Below, one piece after another: positions 35,077-42,762 of a DNA stretch of 64,000 nt. The translations under genes and the position numbers were made by a program. Numbering within the stretch: the stretch's first letter is position 1; each line of letters opens with the position of its first letter. Under the pieces are notes generated by a model. It was given only the letters and a program-made list of their open reading frames with translations. It did no database searches and was not told the origin of the DNA. This stretch comes from Clostridium_F caseinilyticum (lineage in GTDB: Bacteria > Bacillota > Clostridia > Clostridiales > Clostridiaceae), in NCBI RefSeq assembly GCF_046127645.1, contig NZ_CP175919.1; one strand, 5' to 3'.

Positions 35077-35367
35077 TAAAGAATATATTTTTAAAAAGAT
35101 AAATTTATTGTTATTAAGTTTTATTATTTTAAATTATAACAAAATTATATGGCTTATAAGGTATTAAAAAGGATGTAATTTTAGTATAAGATTACTAAGT
35201 ATTCTGTAATTATGAATTGTTAAAGGCAATATCCTGTTTAATTTTAATGTAAGAAAATTACTATAATTTATAGGGAATTTGATTGTAATTTTTTAGTTTG
35301 ACACAAATATTTATCTACTCTATAATTTAATTGGATTATAAAAAGAATTGAGGAAGCGAGAATTAAT
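35077..35367. other. Intergenic region
   Basis: About 290 bp AT-rich DNA with no recognised feature. A weak SD GAGGAAG stands before the next gene. Confidence 0.35.
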
Positions 35368-36417
35368 ATGATAAATGTTATTAAAACTGCGATTATAACC
35401 ATAATAATATCATTTATATCTGGGTTATTATTAGATCGATATAAAAATTTAGCACCTAGAATACTATGTAATGTAGGCAAGGGTATACCTATAGATATAA
35501 ATAATAAAAAATTCAATGCATATATTATAACTGTTAGAAATATATCAAATAAAATAATTCATGATATAACTTTAAATGTACAGAACCATCATAGTAATTT
35601 AAAAATTACAGATGCTAAAATAACAAAGGGCTTAAAATTCGATTCTTCAATAAAAGATGACGTTTTAGATGTATCTATACCATTTTTAAGTAAGGATGAT
35701 GAATTTTCAGTTACAGTATATGTGGATAATGAATATGGATCACATAAGGAGCCTGTTGTTGTTATAAGATCACCTGAAAAATTTAAAGAAGTAAATTCTG
35801 AAGAGAAGAGAGGTATATTCTCAATATTTACTAATATACCTAAAAATATAAAAGAGATAATTTCTGATGCAACAAATAAAGACGAAACAATAAATAAAGG
35901 GAATAGAGAAGTAACAAATAAAAATAATAAGCTTGGTAAAAATAAAAAAATCATAATAATTGCTTCATCAGTTATTTTAGTTATGATTGTTGGAGTTGTA
36001 GGAAAATTTTATGTGAAAGGGAAATCTAAAAGTACTAATACAAAAACTCCAAGTATAGAAACTAAGAGCTCAAAACAATCTAATGATTCAAAGGGATCAA
36101 CTGGTGGAACAACTAATGGTACAGATGTGAAATCATCAACAGATGGAAAATCTAAAAATACAGATCAAAATTCATCAACCGGTGGAACAACTAACAATGC
36201 AGATAAAAAGCCATCAACCGGTGATACAACTGGAAATAATGATGGAAATTCATCAACCGGTGGAGGAACAACAAATGGAGAAACAGATGGAGGTTCATCA
36301 AATACTGGAACTACCAATGATGGAGATAAGGATTCATCAACTAGCGAAGGAACAAATGGAAATACTACAAATGATAAACAATCAACTGGTGGACAAAAAG
36401 GAAATCCAGGTAACTAA
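35368..36417 (+). CDS. Bitopic membrane protein with Ser/Thr/Gly/Asn repeat tail
   Basis: 349 aa of unknown function. A hydrophobic N-terminal helix (about 4-23) is followed by a soluble domain (about 28-150) with a beta-rich look (FNAYIITVRNISNKIIHDITLNV, VTVYVDNEYGSH), a Lys/Asn-rich region, and a second helix (KIIIIASSVILVMIVGVVGKFYV, about 193-214; key IIIIASSVILVMIVGVVG). The last ~130 residues are low-complexity with recurring SSTGGTTN and SSTGGGTTN units, typical of an exported, wall-spanning stalk. The repeat is also visible in the DNA from about 36090. It follows the ECF sigma/anti-sigma unit after a terminator, so a functional link is possible but unproven. Confidence 0.7.
   Translation: MINVIKTAIITIIISFISGLLLDRYKNLAPRILCNVGKGIPIDINNKKFNAYIITVRNISNKIIHDITLNVQNHHSNLKITDAKITKGLKFDSSIKDDVLDVSIPFLSKDDEFSVTVYVDNEYGSHKEPVVVIRSPEKFKEVNSEEKRGIFSIFTNIPKNIKEIISDATNKDETINKGNREVTNKNNKLGKNKKIIIIASSVILVMIVGVVGKFYVKGKSKSTNTKTPSIETKSSKQSNDSKGSTGGTTNGTDVKSSTDGKSKNTDQNSSTGGTTNNADKKPSTGDTTGNNDGNSSTGGGTTNGETDGGSSNTGTTNDGDKDSSTSEGTNGNTTNDKQSTGGQKGNPGN
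36090..36400 (+). repeat. Degenerate coding tandem repeat
   Basis: Units around TTCATCAACCGGTGGAACAA recur every 30-60 bp with variable spacers inside the preceding gene. The repeat keeps a second reading frame open (36143-36433), which is a by-product. Confidence 0.65.
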
Positions 36418-36448
36418 TTTATATAATATTTAATAGTGTGCATTTTTA

Positions 36449-36475
36449 ATACCCTGAATTAATCTCAGGGTATTT
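36449..36475 (+). terminator. Terminator
   Basis: ATACCCTGA / TCAGGGTAT with a 7-nt loop, followed by TTTTAATTT. Confidence 0.85.
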
Positions 36476-36675
36476 TTAATTTAGAAAACTCCCAGTTATA
36501 ATAGATTAGTAAAATTTATCTGCTGCTTATTTTTTATTTACAAAGATAAAATAAGGAATAATGTAAGTAATGTGCTAGAATATATAATGATTATATAAAA
36601 AATTTACAAAGCTTTTAAAAAATTTTGTTTACATATTTTAAAATATGGTGTATATTAAATAATCATAAGTGAATA

Positions 36676-36848
36676 ACTGAGGTAGAGGTGCGAATTTTAA
36701 GAGTAAAACTGTGGAGTTAAGCGCTGTGAAACAGTTTGAAAGGAATTTTCGCCGAAGCATACAACTAATGCTTTAATGTTGTATTGCTGGTTTTGTATAA
36801 AATATGTGCAAGACTGTCACAGAAATAATTTGTGGAGAGCTATCATTT
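36676..36848 (+). ncRNA. Lysine riboswitch (L-box)
   Basis: Aptamer with the conserved blocks in order: GAGGTAGAGGTGCGAA, AAGAGTA, GAAAGGAATTTTCGCCGAAGCA, TGTATTGCTGG, GCAAGACTGTCAC and GGAGAGCTATCA. The first and last blocks close the P1 stem. Bound lysine would stabilise the aptamer and let the downstream terminator form, shutting off the permease. Confidence 0.92.
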
Positions 36849-36892
36849 GTTGTGGAATTAATATGTATTGTGTACGTATAAACACATGATTT

Positions 36893-36925
36893 AATATCCT
36901 GAGATAGTCTCAGGATATTTTTTTA
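36893..36925 (+). terminator. Lysine riboswitch expression-platform terminator
   Basis: A 12-bp stem AATATCCTGAGA (36893-36904) / TCTCAGGATATT (36908-36919) with a 3-nt loop and a T run, located between aptamer and permease gene. Confidence 0.88.
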
Positions 36926-36980
36926 TGCTCTTCTTAGTTAATTCGCTTATCGGAAAATAAAACCGATAAGGAGGAAAAAA

Positions 36981-38444
36981 ATGAGTACTACAAAAGAAAA
37001 GGATTCTAATTCACATAATCTTAAAAGAAGTTTACAAGCAAGACATCTTAATATGATTGCTATGGGTGGAGCTATAGGAACAGGAATATTCCTAGCACTT
37101 GGTGCCACAATAAAACAAGCAGGACCTGGAGGTGCACTAGTTGCTTATGCTTGTATAGGCGTTATGGTCTATTTTTTAATGACAAGTTTAGGAGAAATGG
37201 CCACATTTATGCCTGTATCAGGTTCTTTTGAAACCTATGCTTCAAAATTTGTTGATCCTGCATTTGGTTTCGCACTTGGATGGAACTACTGGTATAATTG
37301 GGCTATTACAGTTGCTGCTGAAATGGTTGCTGGTGCGTTAATTATGAAATTCTGGTTCCCTAATGTTCCAGCTATTATTTGGAGTGTTTTATTCCTTGCA
37401 TTAATAGTTAGCCTTAATTTATTATCTGCAAAAGCTTATGGAGAATCAGAATATTGGTTTGCAGGTATTAAAGTAGTTACTGTTCTTGTATTTTTATTAA
37501 TAGGTATTGCTACTATATTAGGAATATTAGGTGGACATACGATAGGTCTTGAAAATTTTATTATTAAAGATGCACCTTTTGTTGGAGGAGTAAAATCTAT
37601 TTTTATGGTATTTTTAATTGCAGGTTTTTCTTTTCAAGGTACAGAGCTTGTTGGTATAGCTGCTGGTGAAAGTGAAAATCCTGAGAAAACTATTCCTAAA
37701 GCAATAAATACAATATTTTGGAGAATTATAATTTTTTATTTAGGAACAATATTTGTTGTAAGTGCAATAATACCTTATACAGAAGCTGGCGTTAATACAA
37801 GTCCATTTACATTAGTATTTGAAAGAGCTGGTATTGCAGCCGCTGCATCACTAATGAATGCAGTTATTTTAACTTCAGTAATATCTTGTGGAAATTCAGG
37901 GATGTATGCTTCAAGTAGAATGCTTTATGCAATGGCTAAGGAAGGAAAAGCACCTAATTGGCTTGGTAAACTTAATTCGAGAGGAGTTCCAGTAAATGCA
38001 TTAGCATTAACTACCTTAGTAGCATCAGCTTGCTTTTTAACTGGTCTTTATGCAGAAACTACTGTTTATGTATGGCTAGTTGCAGCTTCAGGACTTGCAG
38101 GATTTATTGCTTGGGCTGGTATAGCATTATGTCATTATCGTTTTCGTAAAGCATATGTTGCTCAAGGAAATGATATAAACAAACTTGTTTATAAAGCAAA
38201 ATTATTTCCATTTGGTCCAATAATAGCATTAATATTGTGTATAGTTGTTATTTTAGGACAAGGTATCAGTTATTTTGAAGCTGCCAAAATTGATTGGAGT
38301 GGAATAATAGCATCTTATATAGGATTGCCAATTTTCTTTGGTTTATGGTTTAGCTATAAAAAGAAACATAAAACAAATATTATTAACCTAAAGGATATAA
38401 ATTTTAACATAGAAGATGAGCATTCTGAAAAAGAAGTTGTTTAA
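36981..38444 (+). CDS. Amino acid permease, probably lysine-specific (APC family)
   Basis: Twelve-helix amino acid permease, 487 aa. The N-terminus has LKRSLQARHLNMIAMGGAIGTGIFLALG, the APC signature with substrate-contacting GAIGTGIF (about 35-42). Later motifs are FSFQGTELVGIAAGESENPEKTIPKAI (about 216-242) and SCGNSGMYASSRMLYAMAKEGKAP. These resemble the LysP subgroup. The lysine riboswitch directly upstream makes lysine the likely substrate: low lysine turns expression on. SD AAGGAGG. No other gene shares the transcript. Confidence 0.9.
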   Translation: MSTTKEKDSNSHNLKRSLQARHLNMIAMGGAIGTGIFLALGATIKQAGPGGALVAYACIGVMVYFLMTSLGEMATFMPVSGSFETYASKFVDPAFGFALGWNYWYNWAITVAAEMVAGALIMKFWFPNVPAIIWSVLFLALIVSLNLLSAKAYGESEYWFAGIKVVTVLVFLLIGIATILGILGGHTIGLENFIIKDAPFVGGVKSIFMVFLIAGFSFQGTELVGIAAGESENPEKTIPKAINTIFWRIIIFYLGTIFVVSAIIPYTEAGVNTSPFTLVFERAGIAAAASLMNAVILTSVISCGNSGMYASSRMLYAMAKEGKAPNWLGKLNSRGVPVNALALTTLVASACFLTGLYAETTVYVWLVAASGLAGFIAWAGIALCHYRFRKAYVAQGNDINKLVYKAKLFPFGPIIALILCIVVILGQGISYFEAAKIDWSGIIASYIGLPIFFGLWFSYKKKHKTNIINLKDINFNIEDEHSEKEVV

Positions 38445-38520
38445 TATAAAAAGCATATATGTTTATTTATATTATCATTACAATATGGATAAATATGTTG
38501 TGTTTTAAGTTAAATTTGAG

Positions 38521-38553
38521 AAGGTCCATTTTGGTATAACAAAATGGACCTGT
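38521..38553. terminator. Bidirectional terminator hairpin
   Basis: AGGTCCATTTTG pairs with CAAAATGGACCT around GTATAA. It lies between the permease gene and the convergent pseudogene. Confidence 0.7.
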
Positions 38554-38591
38554 TACAATTACATATAAAATTATTAGTACATATGCTCCAT

Positions 38592-38797
38592 TTATTTAAT
38601 ACTTTGAGGAAAGTTAAATATATTAAGTGGATCATATTTATTTTTAAATTATTCTTTCTAGAAAATAATATAGCTTTTTTTATATCTTCATAGGTTTTAC
38701 AATAGGCTATAGCAATTGGATATTTATCAATAGCTCTATTCCAAATTTGTCTGGCATCATCATAATAATTACTTATAGGAGTAATTACTTCCATCAT
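38592..38797 (-). pseudogene. Remnant of FAD-dependent (BBE-type) oxidoreductase
   Basis: The N-terminus MMEVITPISNYYDDARQIWNRAIDKYPIAIAYCKTYEDIKKAI matches the start of FAD-linked oxidases of the berberine-bridge type (key DARQIWNRAIDKYP). Directly after it, in another frame, stands NKYDPLNIFNFPQSIK and a stop, the normal C-terminus of the same family. Almost the whole enzyme between them (about 400 residues, including the FAD-binding core) has been deleted. SD GGTGAT remains before the ATG. Confidence 0.8.
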
Positions 38798-38960
38798 TTT
38801 TATCACCAGCTTAAAAAATAGTTTTTATTTTATTTTATAAAAAAAGTAGTACAAATGTGATAAAATTATAAATTATAACAAAATTGTATTATAAGAAAAT
38901 TTATTATATTATAGATGAATAGCTTGTTTTTAAGTAAGAATATAAATATAGGAGAAAAAA

Positions 38961-39890
38961 ATGAATTTTATAGCTATAGATTTTGAAACTGCCAATGAAA
39001 AAAGAAACAGTCCATGTTCTATAGGAATTGTAGTTGTAAAAGGTAGTAAGATTATAGAAAAGGTATATTATTTAATAAAACCTAAAGAAATGAGATTTAT
39101 GCCAATAAATATTGGAATTCATGGTATAAGACCATATATGGTTAAGGATGAATTAGAGTTTGATAAAGTTTGGGGAAAGATTAAGCATTATTTTCAAGAT
39201 AGTTTAGTAATAGCCCATAATGCCTCTTTTGATATATCTGTATTAAGAAATACATTAAAACTTTATAATATAGAAATGCCAAGTTTTCAGTATATATGCA
39301 CAATGAAACTTTCTAAAAATTTCTATAGAAATATTGAAAATGCAAGATTGAATACAGTAAATAAATTTTTAGGCTATAAATTTGAACACCATGATGCTTT
39401 AGCAGATGCAATGGCATGCGGTAATATTTTACTAAATATATCTAAGGAATTAAACTCAAATAATATTAATGAAATATCAAAATTAGTTGGAGTAACTTTA
39501 GGATGTTTAAATGAAAATGGATATAGACCATCATCAACTAAAGGTAGAATTTTAAAAAGATCTAGCAGACAAGCTCCTAGGGAAAATAAAAATATACTAG
39601 AAAGTTTCAATCTTAAAGCATTTAAAGATGAAGTCGTTGTATTTACCGGTGGATTAGCTTCTATGACAAGATTGGAAGCAACAATATTAGTTAGAAAGCT
39701 TAATGGAATGGTAGGAAGCTCTGTAACTAAAAAGACAACATACTTAATTACAAATGCAAAAGATATAGAGGATTTAAATAGAGAAGAAATGAGCAATAAA
39801 CTTAAAAGAGCAGTGGACTTAAAGAAAAAAGGCCAGAATATAAAGTTTTTAAATGAAGAAGTATTCCTAAAAAAATGTAAAGAAAAGTAA
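38961..39890 (+). CDS. DEDDh 3'-5' exonuclease with BRCT domain
   Basis: 309 aa. The N-terminal exonuclease domain of the DnaQ/epsilon type has ExoI FIAIDFETAN (about 3-12, Asp and Glu), ExoII VIAHNASFDISVLR near 84 and ExoIII with HHDALADAMACG near 144, so all catalytic acids and the general-base His are present. A linker (about 180-215) leads to a BRCT domain (FKDEVVVFTGGLASMTRLEATILVRKLNGMVGSSVTKKTTYLI, key VFTGGL...TTYLI). Such proteins are thought to act in DNA repair or as accessory exonucleases. Stand-alone gene. Confidence 0.9.
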   Translation: MNFIAIDFETANEKRNSPCSIGIVVVKGSKIIEKVYYLIKPKEMRFMPINIGIHGIRPYMVKDELEFDKVWGKIKHYFQDSLVIAHNASFDISVLRNTLKLYNIEMPSFQYICTMKLSKNFYRNIENARLNTVNKFLGYKFEHHDALADAMACGNILLNISKELNSNNINEISKLVGVTLGCLNENGYRPSSTKGRILKRSSRQAPRENKNILESFNLKAFKDEVVVFTGGLASMTRLEATILVRKLNGMVGSSVTKKTTYLITNAKDIEDLNREEMSNKLKRAVDLKKKGQNIKFLNEEVFLKKCKEK

Positions 39891-39926
39891 TAAATTTGTT
39901 TATAAATATAAAAATACTTTTAATAA

Positions 39927-39966
39927 AAAAGATGGTTCCTGTTTTGGTTAGGAATTATCTTTTTAT
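39927..39966 (+). terminator. Terminator
   Basis: AAAAGATGGTTCCT / AGGAATTATCTTTTT, imperfect stem with a T-rich end. Confidence 0.6.
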
Positions 39967-39996
39967 TTATAATTATTCTGATTTTAGTAAAAAATT

Positions 39997-40030
39997 CATT
40001 ACGGATTTGTGGTAGATTTATTTATTTTTA
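39997..40030. repeat. Degenerate relative of the ssrA-side hairpin repeat
   Basis: CATTACGGATTTGTGGTAGATTTATTTATTTT resembles the hairpin segment at 22685 and 32848 with several substitutions that weaken the stem. Confidence 0.35.
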
Positions 40031-40091
40031 TTATAATATATTGTAATAAATATTAAGTATTGTAAAATTAATATATAAAGATTTAAAGGTT

Positions 40092-40796
40092 GTGGTGAAT
40101 TTGTACAGTATTATGATTATAGAAGATGATAAGAAAATGGCTAAACTTATAGAAAATCATTTAGAGCGATATGGGTATAAAACATTTTTAATTAAAGATT
40201 TTTCAAAAGTAAAAGACGAAGTTTTAGACTGTAAACCAGATCTTATTTTAATGGATATAAATCTTCCTTTCTTTGATGGATTTTATTGGTGTAGTGATAT
40301 AAGAAATTATTCTAAGGTGCCTATAATATTTATATCAGCTAGAGATTCAGATATGGATCAAGTTATGGCAATAGATAATGGTGGAGATGATTTTATAACT
40401 AAGCCATTTTCTTATTATGTATTGCTAGCAAAGATAAAAGGCGTATTAAGAAGAGTATATGGTAGTTATGCCAAAAATGATGTGGATTTTTTGAAGATTG
40501 GTGATTTAATATTATATACAAATAAGAGTTTATTAGAATTTAAAGGTAGAAAGACGGAACTTAGTAAAAATGAATTTTCTCTTTTATTATATCTTCTTAA
40601 AAATATAAATAAAATTGTTTCAAGGGATACTTTGCTGGAGATTCTTTGGAGTGATACAGATTTTATTGACGATAATACTCTTTCTGTTAATGTTACAAGA
40701 CTTAGAAAAAGGCTAGAAGAGGTAGGCATTAATAATTCTATAGAAACAAAACGAGGGCAAGGGTATATGCTTGTTGATAATTGGAAAAATGAATAG
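40092..40796 (+). CDS. Bce-type response regulator (OmpR family)
   Basis: 234 aa two-component response regulator. The receiver has the acidic pair in IIEDD, the phosphoacceptor Asp in LILMDINLPFFDG and Lys in FITKPFS. The C-terminal winged helix has ELSKNEFSLLLYLL, DTDFIDDNTLSVNVTRLRKRLEEVG and TKRGQGYML. The start is uncertain: GTG at 40092 and 40095 and TTG at 40101 are all in frame, and YSIMIIEDD resembles the usual start of the family, so 40101 may be real. The kinase gene follows at once and the ABC pair after it, which makes this a peptide-antibiotic response module of the BceRS-AB type. Confidence 0.88.
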   Translation: MVNLYSIMIIEDDKKMAKLIENHLERYGYKTFLIKDFSKVKDEVLDCKPDLILMDINLPFFDGFYWCSDIRNYSKVPIIFISARDSDMDQVMAIDNGGDDFITKPFSYYVLLAKIKGVLRRVYGSYAKNDVDFLKIGDLILYTNKSLLEFKGRKTELSKNEFSLLLYLLKNINKIVSRDTLLEILWSDTDFIDDNTLSVNVTRLRKRLEEVGINNSIETKRGQGYMLVDNWKNE

Positions 40797-40808
40797 TGGG
40801 TGGATAAA

Positions 40809-41858
40809 ATGAAATTTATAGATTTTTTAAAAGATAGATTGTCTTATATAATAATATATTTTATAAGTATATCTTTAGTTATTTTGATAATGCATTTGAC
40901 TTTATTTATAAAGGTTGTAGATTTCCCAATGACAAATATATTATATGCATATTTTGTTTCTATGGTTATACTTATTATATTTTTGATATATGAATATTCA
41001 AAAGTGAGGATATTTTATAAGCAGCTTTATAGAGCTTTAAATTCTGAAGATATTATAGAGGATATTATAAATGTAGGTGAAGTTAGAACTGGAGAACAAA
41101 AATTTTTTACAAGATTATTAATGAAAATACATAAAACCTATGAAGAGAAAATTTATAAATATGAAGATATTCAAAAGCATTATTCAAATTTTATAAATCA
41201 GTGGGTACATCAAATGAAGACCCCTGTCTCTGTAATTAATCTAATATTAGAAGAAGAAAATACAGCTGAGTTTAAAGAGGTTTTTGATAGTATTGGTGAA
41301 GAAAATGAAAAAATATCACAGGGGCTTAATATAATGCTTTATAATGCAAGAATAAATGAATTTAATCATGATTTTAATGTGGAAGGTATAGATATACTAT
41401 TAATTTTAAGACAAGTAATAAATGATAATAAAAAATTACTTATTAGAAATAAGATATTTCCACAAATAACAGGTGAAGATGCAATTATTCAAACAGATAA
41501 AAAGTGGATATATTTTGTTATAAATCAAATTGTTATTAATGCAATAAAGTATACAGTTGCAACAGAAAAAGATAAAAAGACTATAAATTTTAAAATAGAA
41601 GAAGATACTGCAAAAATAACCGTAAGTATTCAAGATAACGGTATTGGTATACCAAAAGAAGATTTAGGCAGAGTATTTAATGCTTTCTTTACAGGTAAAA
41701 ATGGTAGAAAAACCTCTGAGTCTACAGGTATGGGAATGTATTTAGCAAAACGTATTTGTAGTGAACTTGGAAATGAATTATATGTTGAATCAGAAGAAGG
41801 AAAAGGAACAACATTTCATATAGTTTTTTATAAGGGTAAAAACATATTTAAATTATAA
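40809..41858 (+). CDS. Bce-type intramembrane-sensing histidine kinase
   Basis: 349 aa. Two N-terminal membrane helices (about 12-35 and 40-60) are separated by only a few residues, so there is no outer sensor domain; in this family the ABC transporter does the sensing. The H-box is NQWVHQMKTPVSVINLIL, the N-box NQIVINAIKYT, and the ATP lid is DNGIGIPKEDLGRVFNAFFTG followed by ESTGMGMYLAKRI. The ATG at 40809 has SD GGGTGG; GTG at 40800 is part of it. It is coupled to the response regulator. Confidence 0.9.
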   Translation: MKFIDFLKDRLSYIIIYFISISLVILIMHLTLFIKVVDFPMTNILYAYFVSMVILIIFLIYEYSKVRIFYKQLYRALNSEDIIEDIINVGEVRTGEQKFFTRLLMKIHKTYEEKIYKYEDIQKHYSNFINQWVHQMKTPVSVINLILEEENTAEFKEVFDSIGEENEKISQGLNIMLYNARINEFNHDFNVEGIDILLILRQVINDNKKLLIRNKIFPQITGEDAIIQTDKKWIYFVINQIVINAIKYTVATEKDKKTINFKIEEDTAKITVSIQDNGIGIPKEDLGRVFNAFFTGKNGRKTSESTGMGMYLAKRICSELGNELYVESEEGKGTTFHIVFYKGKNIFKL

Positions 41859-41890
41859 TCTTTCAATATTGTAATATTTAAATATAAAAT

Positions 41891-41930
41891 GAAAGAGAAA
41901 TCGATACAAAGATTTCTCTATTTTTTTTAT
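41891..41930 (+). terminator. Terminator between kinase and ABC genes
   Basis: AGAGAAATC / GATTTCTCT with an 8-nt loop and eight T. It separates the two-component genes from their transporter genes. Confidence 0.85.
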
Positions 41931-41978
41931 AATAAAGTTACAGTCATTAAAGAAAATATGAAGTAGGAGGTTTTTATT

Positions 41979-42749
41979 ATGTCAATTTTAAAAGTTGAAA
42001 ATATAACAAAAATATATGGTGGAAAAAAAGGCGGGATGAAATTTAAAGCTTTAGATAAATTTAGTTTAGAAATTGAAAAGGGGGAATTTGTTGGAGTAAT
42101 GGGGCCTTCTGGTAGTGGTAAAACAACATTATTAAATATAATGGCAACTATAGATACTCCATCATCAGGAGAGCTATTTATAAATGGTACAGATCCTACA
42201 AAATTAGATGAGAAAAATATTGCTTTGTTTAGAAGAAAAGAATTAGGATTTATATTTCAAGATTTTAATCTTTTAGATTCTTTATCTATTAAGGAAAATA
42301 TAATATTGCCACTTGTATTAGAAAAGGTTAAAGTACGTGAAATAGAAAAGAAAGTAGAAGACATTGCAAATCTTTTAAATATTAAAGATATTTTAAATAA
42401 AAAACCCTATGAAATTTCAGGAGGACAACAGCAAAGAGCAGCTTGTGCTAGAGCGCTTATTCATAATCCTTCTATAATTTTAGCAGATGAACCTACAGGA
42501 AATCTTGATTCTAAAGCATCACAAGATGTTATGGAAACTTTAACAAATTTGAATTCTAAAAAAGAAGCTACTATAATGATGGTTACTCATGATCCTTTTT
42601 CTGCAAGTTTTTGTAAAAGAATAATTATGATTAAAGATGGAAAGTACTTTCTAGAAATTATTAATGGAGGAAATAGGCAGGCATTTTTTAAAGAGATAAT
42701 GGATTCTCTTTCACTTTTAGGAAGTAGATCAAACAATTTTATGTTGTAG
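41979..42749 (+). CDS. Bce-type ABC transporter ATPase
   Basis: 256 aa MacB/LolD-like ATPase. Walker A GPSGSGKTT (about 41-49), Q-loop FIFQDFNLL, signature ISGGQQQRAACARAL, Walker B IILADEPTGNLD and H-loop MVTHD are intact. It pairs with the large permease 13 nt downstream to form a BceAB-type complex that protects lipid II-cycle intermediates from peptide antibiotics and signals to the kinase. Own SD AGGAGG; probably own promoter after the terminator. A short extra C-terminal tail (about 220-256) is family-typical. Confidence 0.92.
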   Translation: MSILKVENITKIYGGKKGGMKFKALDKFSLEIEKGEFVGVMGPSGSGKTTLLNIMATIDTPSSGELFINGTDPTKLDEKNIALFRRKELGFIFQDFNLLDSLSIKENIILPLVLEKVKVREIEKKVEDIANLLNIKDILNKKPYEISGGQQQRAACARALIHNPSIILADEPTGNLDSKASQDVMETLTNLNSKKEATIMMVTHDPFSASFCKRIIMIKDGKYFLEIINGGNRQAFFKEIMDSLSLLGSRSNNFML

Positions 42750-42762
42750 GAGGAGAATTAAA

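Noticed and set aside
36090..36400. CRISPR-like repeat array
   Set aside because: Repeats are irregular, coding in frame and lack uniform spacers; no cas genes in the window.
36143..36433. Open frame of 96 codons overlapping the repeat-tail gene
   Set aside because: It arises because the coding tandem repeat keeps a second frame open; no SD, biased Gln/Ile/His composition.
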